Positions 1 to 5,326 of a stretch of DNA of 6,665 bases are shown here, piece after piece (the first letter of the stretch is position 1; every line of letters starts with the position of its first letter). The DNA is from Pseudorhodobacter antarcticus. Its GTDB lineage: Bacteria; Pseudomonadota; Alphaproteobacteria; Rhodobacterales; Rhodobacteraceae. The position numbers were made by a program, and so were the translations under genes. The notes beneath the pieces are model-generated. The model did no database searches. It was not told where the DNA came from and saw only the letters and a program-made list of their open reading frames with translations. The stretch is taken from NCBI GenBank assembly GCA_945860375.1, contig CAMAQR010000113.1, forward strand, positions 1 through 6,665. The letters run 5' to 3'.

Positions 1-93
1 CAAGCCGATCGCTCCAAGGCTCGCCCCGCGTCGATGCTCCGCCAAAATCACGCCACGTTCCTCGCCGTTGAGGTGCTTGTATCGTTTGTCCAT
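1..93 (-). CDS. IS30-family transposase, N-terminal 31 residues (partial)
   Basis: Reading leftward from the ATG at 93-91, the frame stays open to the window edge and gives a peptide beginning MDKRYKHLNGEERGVILAEH. The pattern of a start, a few residues, Y-K-H-L, E-E-R, a short hydrophobic helix, then G-A-S-L-G-A-I is the typical N-terminal helix-turn-helix of IS30-family transposases, which bind the element's terminal repeats before the C-terminal DDE catalytic domain. The catalytic part lies outside the window, so integrity of the enzyme cannot be judged. The start is about 50 nt inside the presumed element end, as expected for the family. It has the same orientation as all other genes here. 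The family call rests on recognition of a short stretch only, not on an alignment. Confidence 0.8.
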   Translation of the reverse strand, partial: MDKRYKHLNGEERGVILAEHRRGASLGAIGL

Positions 94-145
94 CGCAACA
101 TCCTATGCCCTCTGGGCCGTGGGTGTTGCACTTGAAACTTGAGCC
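1..145 (-). mobile_element. Left end of an IS30-family insertion sequence (partial)
   Basis: The transposase start and about 50 nt of upstream sequence form the 5' end of an insertion sequence. The minus-strand segment GGCTCAAGTTTCAAGTGCAA (about 144-125) is the likely terminal inverted repeat, because it lies where an IS30-family end should be. The partner repeat is off the window, so the exact boundary (set here at about 145) and any 2-3 bp target duplication cannot be confirmed. The boundary coincides with the stop codon of the neighbouring small ORF, which suggests insertion into or right behind that ORF. Confidence 0.6.
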
Positions 146-414
146 TAAGAGGTCATGTAAGCCTGAAATCGCCCAAAATTGAACCTCGACTTCCGGAACT
201 CTACAGCACCCGCCTCTGCGTTCTGGTTCATTCGCTTTATGAACCCAGGATCGTGTTTTTCGACGACCTCAAGAAGCAGGTCTGGCCGCTCTGTGTAGTT
301 TGCGATAAGCGCCAACACATCCACACTCCCGCCGGGCATTTCCGGTGGGAGAGGGTCAAGAATCTCTACATCATTCTTTTCTGCGTTGTCACTTTGCAAG
401 AGCCAACATCCCAC
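145..414 (-). CDS. Hypothetical protein, 89 aa, possibly the 3' part of a frameshifted gene
   Basis: I do not recognise this protein. It opens with GTG at 414-412; the same frame has a stop (TGA, 432-430) a few codons upstream. The sequence is protein-like: an acidic, proline-rich stretch (DPLPPEMPGG, about residues 19-28), a hydrophobic helix (VDVLALIANY, about 32-41), an ERPDLLLEVVEKHDPGFIKR segment, and a C-terminal part with RFNFGRFQAY. No signal peptide or membrane segment is evident. It overlaps the preceding ORF by 26 nt in another frame. That is compatible either with translational coupling or with one longer gene broken by a frameshift between about 389 and 430; no clear Shine-Dalgarno precedes the GTG, which favours the frameshift reading. 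The TAG stop lies at the presumed IS30 junction, so the natural C-terminus may have been cut off by the insertion. Confidence 0.5.
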   Translation of the reverse strand: MGCWLLQSDNAEKNDVEILDPLPPEMPGGSVDVLALIANYTERPDLLLEVVEKHDPGFIKRMNQNAEAGAVEFRKSRFNFGRFQAYMTS

Positions 415-595
415 GCTCTCTAAGAGTCTTCAGTAGTGCGCTGTGCAGTATGCGCGGCAAGTTCGCAAATTCGACCGCCCACTCATTCGTCTGTAGTACG
501 TCCCAAGCACGATCTGCCTCATGGGGATCTATTGTATAGGAATAGCGATAGATGCTTGCCCTATTGTCGAAGTCATGTCCATCAAACGGCATCAT
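389..595 (-). CDS. Hypothetical protein, about 68 aa, possibly the middle part of a frameshifted gene
   Basis: This protein is not recognised. The ATG at 595-593 is preferred over the in-frame GTG at 601 because GAGAGG sits 5 nt upstream of it; a second ATG follows directly at 592. The product starts MMPFDGHDFDNRASIYRYSY and continues with DPHEADRAWDVLQ and a likely amphipathic helix rich in Leu and Arg (PRILHSALLKTLRERG). It is soluble-looking, with no membrane segment. It overlaps a small upstream ORF by 14 nt and the downstream ORF by 26 nt, each in a different frame. The protein-like composition on both sides of each overlap raises the alternative that the three ORFs are pieces of one gene of about 185 codons with two frameshifts. 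Base composition is more AT-rich than the ribosomal genes, consistent with accessory or transferred DNA. Confidence 0.5.
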   Translation of the reverse strand: MMPFDGHDFDNRASIYRYSYTIDPHEADRAWDVLQTNEWAVEFANLPRILHSALLKTLRERGMLALAK

Positions 596-713
596 TTTCA
601 CCTCTCACCCAACGCAGCCCCATGTTTGGCAGTAGCCACTTCCATGCGATTTCGCAGGTTCTAGTCGTTCCGCTAGGCACCATCTCCTCCCAGCTTAAGA
701 TCATCGTACACAT
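582..713 (-). CDS. Small ORF, 43 aa, possibly the 5' part of a frameshifted gene
   Basis: An ATG at 713-711 follows a TAA stop (717-715) by a single base, in the arrangement TAAGATG with a GTAAGAAG stretch just before it as a weak ribosome site. The 43-codon product contains a Trp-rich stretch (SWEEMV, then EIAWKWLLPNMGLRW) and ends in GENDAV just past the start of the next ORF. The Trp and Leu pattern is more protein-like than expected by chance, but the ORF is short and unrecognised. It may be a real small gene, the N-terminus of a broken gene that continues in the two ORFs to its left, or chance. Confidence 0.3.
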   Translation of the reverse strand: MCTMILSWEEMVPSGTTRTCEIAWKWLLPNMGLRWVRGENDAV

Positions 714-714
714 C

Positions 715-789
715 TTACTTCTTACGTCCATTTAATATGGGATTCAATTGCGACATTACCATAGCGATCTCGTCACCGGGGCCGTTCAC
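715..789 (-). other. Possible gene tail or remnant, about 24-30 codons
   Basis: Upstream of the small ORF start, the minus strand shows a short frame that can begin at GTG 789 and ends in TAA at 717-715. It encodes GPGDEIAMVMSQLNPILNGR and ends KK. The same frame is open only back to a TAA just beyond 800, so no full gene fits. The peptide looks like the end of a real protein, hence a possible decayed 3' end, but its family is unknown. The rest of 790-867 shows nothing besides the small palindrome at 808-821. Confidence 0.2.
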
Positions 790-807
790 AAGAATGCGAC
801 TATGAAG

Positions 808-821
808 TTACCAAGTGGTAA
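808..821. repeat. 14-bp dyad TTACCA-AG-TGGTAA
   Basis: The arms TTACCA and TGGTAA are perfect inverted repeats separated by 2 bp, located about 47 nt downstream of the oxygenase stop. No T-run follows on the minus strand, so it is not a convincing terminator. It has the size and symmetry of a protein-binding dyad, but a match this short can occur by chance. Confidence 0.25.
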
Positions 822-867
822 TCAGACCGTCAAAATGGCGCGCTGTCTACATCAGAGGTCAACATCC

Positions 868-1491
868 TCACCCCCACTCATAGTTAAAACTCACCGAAAT
901 CCGCTCTTCTTCGGACATGTTCATCGGCACTTCGTGGCGCAGCCAGCTTTCCCACAGCAGCACTTCGCCCACTTCCGGCTTCACATAGACAAAACTTTGC
1001 AATTCCTGCCCGACCTTTTTGGTCCGCAGCGGCGCGTGCATCATCATTGGCAGGCGGGGGTCTTCGAGTTTCAGGGCCGACGTCCCCTTCGGCATCGACA
1101 CATAGGTGGTGCCGGAGATCACCGAATGCGGGTGGATGTGGCTGGCGTGCATGCCGCCTTCGGGCAGGATGTTGATCCAGAACGAGCCGCATTTCAGCTT
1201 TTTGTCGCCCAGATCAAAGCCCAGATCCTTGACGAAAGCCGCGACGTGCTTGTCCAACGCCTTTTCCAGATCGGCGAAGATCGGGAAACGCCAGGGCAGA
1301 TCGTTCAGCGACGCGTAAGACGTGTAACCCGGATAGCCGTTGTCTTCGCACCATTGCTGACCGGCCTCGTCATCCTCGGCAATCGCCTCGCAGGAGGCTT
1401 TCAGCTCGGCGTAGTCGATCTTCTTCTTGCCCAGTTCGGACAGCTTGGCGCGGTACAGGCGGGTGACGAAAAGCGAGGAAATTTCGGCCAT
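868..1491 (-). CDS. Putative 2-oxoglutarate/Fe(II)-dependent oxygenase (TIGR02466 / 2OG-FeII_Oxy_5 type)
   Basis: This 207-aa protein has the family's normal length. The double-stranded beta-helix core is seen in order: FWINILPEGG (about 104-113), then HASHIHPHSVISG (115-127) with the probable metal-binding histidines H118 and H120, a TYVSMP strand (129-134), an EDPR turn (143-146), SWLRHEVP with the distal histidine H186, and ERISVSFN with R197, which probably contacts 2-oxoglutarate. Such enzymes couple 2-oxoglutarate decarboxylation to substrate hydroxylation; the substrate of this family is unknown. The start is supported by AGGAG 6 nt before the ATG. The gene follows rplP after a 120-nt gap holding three hairpins, the last an intrinsic terminator only 8 nt ahead of the ribosome site, so expression may depend on read-through. 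The proximal motif is H-x-H rather than the classic H-x-D. Location beside rplP suggests, but does not show, a ribosome-related substrate. Confidence 0.85.
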   Translation of the reverse strand: MAEISSLFVTRLYRAKLSELGKKKIDYAELKASCEAIAEDDEAGQQWCEDNGYPGYTSYASLNDLPWRFPIFADLEKALDKHVAAFVKDLGFDLGDKKLKCGSFWINILPEGGMHASHIHPHSVISGTTYVSMPKGTSALKLEDPRLPMMMHAPLRTKKVGQELQSFVYVKPEVGEVLLWESWLRHEVPMNMSEEERISVSFNYEWG

Positions 1492-1505
1492 GATGGGCTC
1501 CTGTT

Positions 1506-1537
1506 ATGGAAAAGGCCCCGCTGTTTCCAGCAGGGCC
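1506..1537 (-). terminator. Intrinsic terminator or attenuator between rplP and the oxygenase gene
   Basis: The minus-strand RNA folds into a 10-bp stem, GGCCCUGCUG with CAGCGGGGCC, closed by a GAAA tetraloop and followed by UUUUCC. One pair is a U-G wobble that would be a C-A mismatch on the plus strand, so the structure favours minus-strand transcripts. It lies about 75 nt after the rplP stop and ends only 8 nt before the oxygenase Shine-Dalgarno, leaving no room for a promoter after it. Confidence 0.8.
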
Positions 1538-1561
1538 CTGTTCTTTACTGGCTGACGGCCC

Positions 1562-1582
1562 GCGCATTTCTGCGAAATACGC
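1562..1582 (-). other. Hairpin in the rplP 3' region
   Basis: The minus-strand RNA GCGUAUUUC-GCA-GAAAUGCGC forms a 9-bp stem with one U-G wobble and a 3-nt loop. The wobble is a mismatch on the other strand, again pointing to the minus-strand transcript. No U-tract follows, so it is more likely a processing or stability element than a terminator. Confidence 0.5.
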
Positions 1583-1593
1583 TACACCGCGCT

Positions 1594-1611
1594 GTTCGCG
1601 CTAGCGCGAAC
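1594..1611. repeat. 18-bp perfect palindrome directly after the rplP stop codon
   Basis: GTTCGCGCTAGCGCGAAC is perfectly self-complementary and begins at the base after the rplP TAA. As RNA it could form a hairpin of about 7 bp with a 4-nt loop, which may protect the 3' end of the S10 message; as DNA it could be a protein-binding site. It has no following U-tract. Confidence 0.6.
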
Positions 1612-2025
1612 TTACCAATCTTCGCGGGCCACAACGCGGGTGGTGACCGGAAGTTTCATCGCGCCCAGACGCAGGGCTTCACGTGCGATCACTTCGGACA
1701 CGCCGTCGATCTCGAACATGATGCGGCCGGGTTTGACCTTGGCTGCCCAATAATCGGTCGAGCCTTTGCCTTTACCCATACGCACTTCGACGGGCTTGGC
1801 CGAGACTGGAACATCCGGGAAAATCCGGATCCAGACACGACCCTGACGTTTCATGTGACGGGTGATCGCGCGGCGGGCCGCTTCGATCTGACGGGCCGTC
1901 ACACGCTCTGGCTCGGTGGCTTTCAGCGCAAAGGAGCCGAAGTTCAGCAAGAAGCCGCCCTTCGCTTCGCCGTGGATACGGCCTTTGTGCTGCTTGCGGA
2001 ACTTGGTCCGTTTAGGTTGCAACAT
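1612..2025 (-). CDS. rplP: 50S ribosomal protein L16
   Basis: L16 sits in the 50S subunit near the A site and the central protuberance and is needed for tRNA accommodation and late 50S assembly. The 137-aa product has the family length and the hallmark start [15 protein letters not shown], the [11 protein letters not shown] helix (about 43-53), WIRIFPD (about 65-71) and the VRMGKGKG loop (81-88). Arg82 aligns by position with E. coli Arg81, which YcfD/RoxA hydroxylates. GGGAG lies close upstream of the ATG, and the gene starts 12 nt after rpsC stops. It is the last gene of the S10 cluster in this window. In most bacteria rpmC (L29) would follow, but here hairpins and an oxygenase gene do. Confidence 0.99.
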   Translation of the reverse strand: MLQPKRTKFRKQHKGRIHGEAKGGFLLNFGSFALKATEPERVTARQIEAARRAITRHMKRQGRVWIRIFPDVPVSAKPVEVRMGKGKGSTDYWAAKVKPGRIMFEIDGVSEVIAREALRLGAMKLPVTTRVVAREDW

Positions 2026-2037
2026 CTGTCTTCTCCC

Positions 2038-2754
2038 TTACGCGCGTTCGCGGTCGCGCCGAGGCGCGCGCGGTGCAGCACCTTCTTGCGCTTCGGCAAG
2101 ACGGCGATCATGGGCCTGCGGATCATGCTCAAGGATTTCGCCTTTGAAGATCCACACTTTCACTCCGATGATCCCGTAGGGGGTCATCGCTTCGGACAGA
2201 GCGTAGTCGATGTCGGCACGCAGGGTATGCAAGGGCACGCGGCCTTCACGATACCATTCGGTCCGCGCGATTTCAGCGCCACCCAGACGGCCAGCCACGT
2301 TCACACGGATGCCAAGGGCACCAATCCGCATCGCGTTCTGCACGCCACGCTTCATGGCGCGACGGAAAGACACCCGGCGTTCCATTTGCTGCGCAATCGA
2401 CTCGGCCACCAGCTGTGCGTCCAACTCGGGCTTGCGCACTTCAACGATGTTGATGTGCAGTTCCGACTTGGTGAACACGGACAGTTTCTTGCGCAGACCT
2501 TCGATGTCAGCGCCTTTTTTGCCGATGATGACGCCCGGACGTGCGGTGTGAATGGTCACACGGCACTTTTTGTGCGGGCGTTCGATGATGACGCGCGACA
2601 CGCCAGCTTGCTTGCACTCTTCGTGGATGAACTCGCGCATGCGCAAGTCTTCCAGCAGCAGGTTGCCATAGTCTTTCGACTCGGCAAACCAGCGGCTGTC
2701 CCAAGTGCGGTTGACCTGCAAACGCATCCCGATGGGGTTAACCTTCTGACCCAT
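2038..2754 (-). CDS. rpsC: 30S ribosomal protein S3
   Basis: S3 is a 30S head protein at the mRNA entry tunnel and contributes to mRNA unwinding. The 238-aa product starts [13 protein letters not shown], has a type II KH domain with the GKKG loop at 78-81 ([16 protein letters not shown]), and keeps Arg131, Arg132 and Lys135, the positions linked to helicase activity in E. coli. The C-terminal domain ([37 protein letters not shown]) is intact, followed by a charged tail rich in Arg and Ala from about residue 218. The ATG overlaps the rplV stop by one base (TAATG), so the two are probably translationally coupled; GGGGAG upstream is the ribosome site. Confidence 0.99.
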   Translation of the reverse strand: MGQKVNPIGMRLQVNRTWDSRWFAESKDYGNLLLEDLRMREFIHEECKQAGVSRVIIERPHKKCRVTIHTARPGVIIGKKGADIEGLRKKLSVFTKSELHINIVEVRKPELDAQLVAESIAQQMERRVSFRRAMKRGVQNAMRIGALGIRVNVAGRLGGAEIARTEWYREGRVPLHTLRADIDYALSEAMTPYGIIGVKVWIFKGEILEHDPQAHDRRLAEAQEGAAPRAPRRDRERA

Positions 2755-3134
2755 TATGCAGACTCCCCGACTTGACGCAGTTTGATCGTCAGCTCGCTGA
2801 ACGGTTTCATGATTTTGCCGAAACGACCACGTGCCCGCGGACGGCCACGCTTCATCACGAGGTTCTTGCCAACCCAGGCTTCGGCGACGATCAAGCTGTC
2901 GACGTCAAGGCCGTGGTTGTTTTCGGCGTTTGCAATCGCCGACTGAAGGCACTTCTTCACGTCACCCGCGATGCGGCGCTTGGAGAAAGTCAGATCGGCC
3001 AAAGCGCGTTCGACTTTCTTGCCCCGGATCAGACCGGCAACGAGGTTCAGTTTCTGCGGCGAGGTACGCAGCATACGGGCAATCGCCATAGCTTCGTTGT
3101 CCGCCACGCGACGGGGGTTCTTTTCCGTGCTCAT
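2754..3134 (-). CDS. rplV: 50S ribosomal protein L22
   Basis: L22 contacts all domains of 23S rRNA and sends a long beta-hairpin into the peptide exit tunnel beside L4, where it shapes macrolide binding and nascent-chain stalling. The 126-aa product shows the [18 protein letters not shown] segment (22-39), the [12 protein letters not shown] helix region (67-77), and the hairpin tip [12 protein letters not shown] (95-106). The hairpin has no obvious insertion or deletion of the kind that gives macrolide resistance. An N-terminal extension of roughly 13 residues precedes the core, a common feature in alphaproteobacteria. AGAGGAAG precedes the ATG, and the gap to rpsS is 3 nt. Confidence 0.99.
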   Translation of the reverse strand: MSTEKNPRRVADNEAMAIARMLRTSPQKLNLVAGLIRGKKVERALADLTFSKRRIAGDVKKCLQSAIANAENNHGLDVDSLIVAEAWVGKNLVMKRGRPRARGRFGKIMKPFSELTIKLRQVGESA

Positions 3135-3137
3135 GGC

Positions 3138-3416
3138 TTACTTCCTCTTCGCTTTCTTGTCGGCCGCGTGACCGTAGTAGGTCCGCGTCGGCGAATATTC
3201 ACCGAACTTCTGGCCGATCATCTCTTCAGTGATGGCGACGGGGATGTGCTTTTTGCCATTATAAACAGCAAAGGTCAGCCCGACGAACTGCGGCAGAATG
3301 GTAGAGCGACGCGACCAGATCTTGATCACTTCGTTCTTGCCCGAATCTTTCGCCTTCTCGGCCTTTTTCAGCACGTAAGCGTCGACAAACGGGCCTTTCC
3401 AAATAGAACGTGCCAT
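3138..3416 (-). CDS. rpsS: 30S ribosomal protein S19
   Basis: S19 lies in the 30S head next to S13 and contacts the A-site finger bridge and 16S rRNA helices. The 92-aa product has the standard length and signature: [10 protein letters not shown] at the start, [13 protein letters not shown] (about 34-46), a [10 protein letters not shown] strand (about 51-60), and the signature region ending [16 protein letters not shown], followed by a lysine-rich tail that binds rRNA. The start is supported by AAGGG upstream and by the conserved N-terminus. It lies 3 nt after rplB, with rplV 3 nt further on. Confidence 0.99.
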   Translation of the reverse strand: MARSIWKGPFVDAYVLKKAEKAKDSGKNEVIKIWSRRSTILPQFVGLTFAVYNGKKHIPVAITEEMIGQKFGEYSPTRTYYGHAADKKAKRK

Positions 3417-3419
3417 GGA

Positions 3420-4256
3420 TTAGCGCCCTTTCTTCGCGTGACGCGAACGAACAATAAGCTTGTCCGATGCCTTAGCCTTACGGGTTTTGTTGCCCTTGGT
3501 CCCTTTACCCCATGGGGTAACCGGGTGGCGACCACCCGAGGTCCGACCTTCACCACCACCATGCGGGTGGTCGATCGGGTTCATGGCAACGCCGCGCACC
3601 GTCGGACGCACGCCCATATGGCGCTTACGACCGGCTTTGCCGAGGTTTTGGTTCGAGTTGTCCGGGTTGGACACGGCACCGATGGTGGCCATGCATTCCT
3701 GACGGACCATGCGCAATTCGCCCGACGACAGGCGGATCTGAGCGTAGCCACCGTCACGACCGACAAACTGAGCATAAGTGCCAGCAGCGCGCGCCAATTG
3801 GCCGCCCTTGCCGGGTTTCAGCTCGACGTTGTGGATGATGGTACCAATCGGCATGCCAGAGAACGGCATGGCGTTGCCCGGCTTTACGTCGGTCTTGGCG
3901 CCAGCAATGATGCTGTCCCCAATCGCCAGACGCTGCGGTGCAAGGATATAGGCCACTTCGCCATCTGCATAACGCACAAGGGCGATGAATGCGGTGCGGT
4001 TCGGGTCATATTCGATCCGCTCAACCACCGCAGCGATGTCAAATTTACGACGTTTGAAGTCCACAATGCGGTAAAGACGCTTTGCGCCCCCGCCCTTGTG
4101 CCACATCGTGATACGTCCGGTGTTGTTCCGACCACCTGTCTTGTGCAAACCCTCAGTAAGGGCTTTGACAGGACGGCCTTTCCACAGCTCCGAACGGTCG
4201 ATCAGAACCAACCCTCGTTGGCCAGGCGTAGTCGGCTTATACGACTTAAGTGCCAT
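3420..4256 (-). CDS. rplB: 50S ribosomal protein L2
   Basis: L2 is one of the most conserved 50S proteins, required for subunit association and for building the peptidyl-transferase centre. The 278-aa product covers the whole family length (E. coli 273). The N-terminal [13 protein letters not shown], the OB-fold region ([27 protein letters not shown], about 42-69), the SH3-like domain ([22 protein letters not shown], about 138-159) and the C-terminal [13 protein letters not shown] are all present. His230 aligns with E. coli His229, long discussed for peptidyl transfer. The ribosome site is a modest GGAAG 9 nt before the ATG. Unlike its tightly packed neighbours it is separated from rplW by 156 nt containing a terminator-like hairpin, so its expression may be set separately. 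Confidence 0.99.
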   Translation of the reverse strand: MALKSYKPTTPGQRGLVLIDRSELWKGRPVKALTEGLHKTGGRNNTGRITMWHKGGGAKRLYRIVDFKRRKFDIAAVVERIEYDPNRTAFIALVRYADGEVAYILAPQRLAIGDSIIAGAKTDVKPGNAMPFSGMPIGTIIHNVELKPGKGGQLARAAGTYAQFVGRDGGYAQIRLSSGELRMVRQECMATIGAVSNPDNSNQNLGKAGRKRHMGVRPTVRGVAMNPIDHPHGGGEGRTSGGRHPVTPWGKGTKGNKTRKAKASDKLIVRSRHAKKGR

Positions 4257-4280
4257 GCTTTCTGTCTTCCGTCAGCTAGC

Positions 4281-4300
4281 GGGTCCGATAAATTGGACCC
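4281..4300 (-). repeat. 6-bp inverted repeat in the rplB leader
   Basis: GGGTCC and GGACCC arms flank an 8-nt AT-rich loop about 25 nt upstream of the rplB start. In RNA this is a small stable hairpin in the rplB 5' region. A TATAAC hexamer (4309-4304 on the minus strand) sits just upstream of it and resembles a -10 box, but no -35 is found at the right spacing. Confidence 0.35.
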
Positions 4301-4362
4301 ATGGTTATAGGGCTCCGTAGATCCCCGAGTAGAGGTTCAGCTTGCGCCAAACCCGATTCCGT

Positions 4363-4396
4363 AAAATTCCACGGCCCCGGGATTACCGGGGCCGTG
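4363..4396 (-). terminator. Terminator-like hairpin inside the S10 operon, between rplW and rplB
   Basis: CACGGCCCCGG and CCGGGGCCGTG form a perfect 11-bp GC-rich stem with a 5-nt loop, followed on the minus strand by GAATTTTA. It begins 16 nt after the rplW stop. The T-run is short and offset by three bases, so termination may be only partial, as in an attenuator; an RNA-processing or stability role is the alternative. The remaining part of the 156-nt gap, 4257-4362, holds no credible gene. Confidence 0.6.
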
Positions 4397-4412
4397 AGAT
4401 TCGTTGCCAATA

Positions 4413-4709
4413 TCAGAGGCCCGTGGAAACGTCGATAGAGTTTCCGGCTTCCAGCGTGACATAGGCTTTCTTCTTGTCGCTGCGCTCACCCGCGCGGCCA
4501 CGGAACTTCTTGGCCTTGCCCTTGGTGATGGTGGTGTTGACCGCCTTCACCTTGACGCCGAAGATGTTTTCAACAGCTTCTTTGATCTGGGGTTTGGTTG
4601 CATCCATAGCGACCTGGAACACGAAAGCGTTGTTTTCACCGGCCAAAGTGGCCTTTTCGGTGATCACAGGCTTCTTGATCAGGTCGTAGTGTTCTGGTTT
4701 CGCGCTCAT
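4413..4709 (-). CDS. rplW: 50S ribosomal protein L23
   Basis: L23 sits at the exit of the peptide tunnel and is the docking site for trigger factor and SRP. The 98-aa product has the family length. The N-terminal [13 protein letters not shown] keeps Glu18, the residue contacted by trigger factor in E. coli, and is followed by [21 protein letters not shown] (about 30-50), [10 protein letters not shown] and the basic loop [21 protein letters not shown]. The ATG overlaps the rplD stop by 4 nt (ATGA), which implies coupled translation. It is followed by the long gap and hairpin before rplB. Confidence 0.99.
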   Translation of the reverse strand: MSAKPEHYDLIKKPVITEKATLAGENNAFVFQVAMDATKPQIKEAVENIFGVKVKAVNTTITKGKAKKFRGRAGERSDKKKAYVTLEAGNSIDVSTGL

Positions 4710-5326
4710 TTCAGACGAGCCCCCAATGCTTCGACACCGGCTTTGGTGATCACCAGGGTGTCACGCTTGAGGATGTCATAGACGTTTGCGCCCATGGTCG
4801 GCAGCACGTCCACACCTTCAAGGTTACGGGCAGCCAACGCGAAATTCGCGTCAACAGCCGCACCGTCGATGATCAGGACGCGCTTCCAACCCAGTTCCTG
4901 GGCGTGTTTGGCGAGGATCGAGGTTTTGGCTTCGGCCATGGTGGCCATATCCAAAATCACCAGCTCGCCGGCTTTGAATTTGGCCGACAAAGCGTGACGC
5001 AGACCCAGAGCGCGGAATTTCTTCGGCAGATCATGGGCGTGCGAACGCGGTTGCGGGCCTTTGACAACGCCACCGTGACGGAAGATCGGAGCTTTCTTGG
5101 AGCCGTGACGTGCGCCGCCGGTGCCTTTTTGCTTGTAGATCTTCTTGGTCGAGTAGGACACTTCGGCACGAGTCAGCGTCGAGTGGGTGCCCGCCTGCGA
5201 CTTTGCGCGCTGCCAGCGAACGACGCGGTGCAGAACGTCTGCGCGTGGCTCCAGGCCGAACAAAGCCTCATCAAGGTCGATGGTGCCGGCTTTGCCGCCA
5301 GCAAGCGTGATTACGTCAAGTTTCAT
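4706..5326 (-). CDS. rplD: 50S ribosomal protein L4
   Basis: L4 is an early assembly protein of the 50S subunit whose extended loop lines the exit tunnel opposite L22. The 206-aa product has a globular domain ([19 protein letters not shown] at the start and a C-terminal Rossmann-like part with RVLIIDGA and [23 protein letters not shown]) and the long loop [22 protein letters not shown] (about 65-86), the region where macrolide resistance changes occur in other bacteria; its core looks normal. L4 also represses the S10 operon in gammaproteobacteria, but no equivalent leader structure is evident here. The start has an ideal Shine-Dalgarno and the ATG overlaps the rplC stop by 4 nt. Confidence 0.99.
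   Translation of the reverse strand: MKLDVITLAGGKAGTIDLDEALFGLEPRADVLHRVVRWQRAKSQAGTHSTLTRAEVSYSTKKIYKQKGTGGARHGSKKAPIFRHGGVVKGPQPRSHAHDLPKKFRALGLRHALSAKFKAGELVILDMATMAEAKTSILAKHAQELGWKRVLIIDGAAVDANFALAARNLEGVDVLPTMGANVYDILKRDTLVITKAGVEALGARLK

Noticed and set aside
139..423. Plus-strand ORF of 94 codons opposite the 89-aa hypothetical ORF
   Set aside because: It would start inside the IS end, has no ribosome site, and its composition is less protein-like than the minus-strand reading. The call is not certain, as neither strand has a recognised family.
748..2775. Plus-strand open frame of 675 codons
   Set aside because: It lies antisense to the oxygenase, rplP and rpsC genes; the frame is open because of GC-rich codon bias of the real genes, and its His/Arg/Phe-rich product resembles no protein I know.
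3480..3570. GC-rich short repeats and palindromes near the C-terminal coding region of rplB
   Set aside because: They encode the conserved Gly/His-rich L2 motif and need no other explanation.
2772..4310. Plus-strand open frame of 512 codons
   Set aside because: Antisense shadow of rplV, rpsS and rplB with no ribosome site or recognisable domain.
4304..4334. Promoter for rplB based on the TATAAC hexamer
   Set aside because: No -35-like hexamer at 16-19 bp upstream, so it is mentioned only as a weak -10 resemblance.
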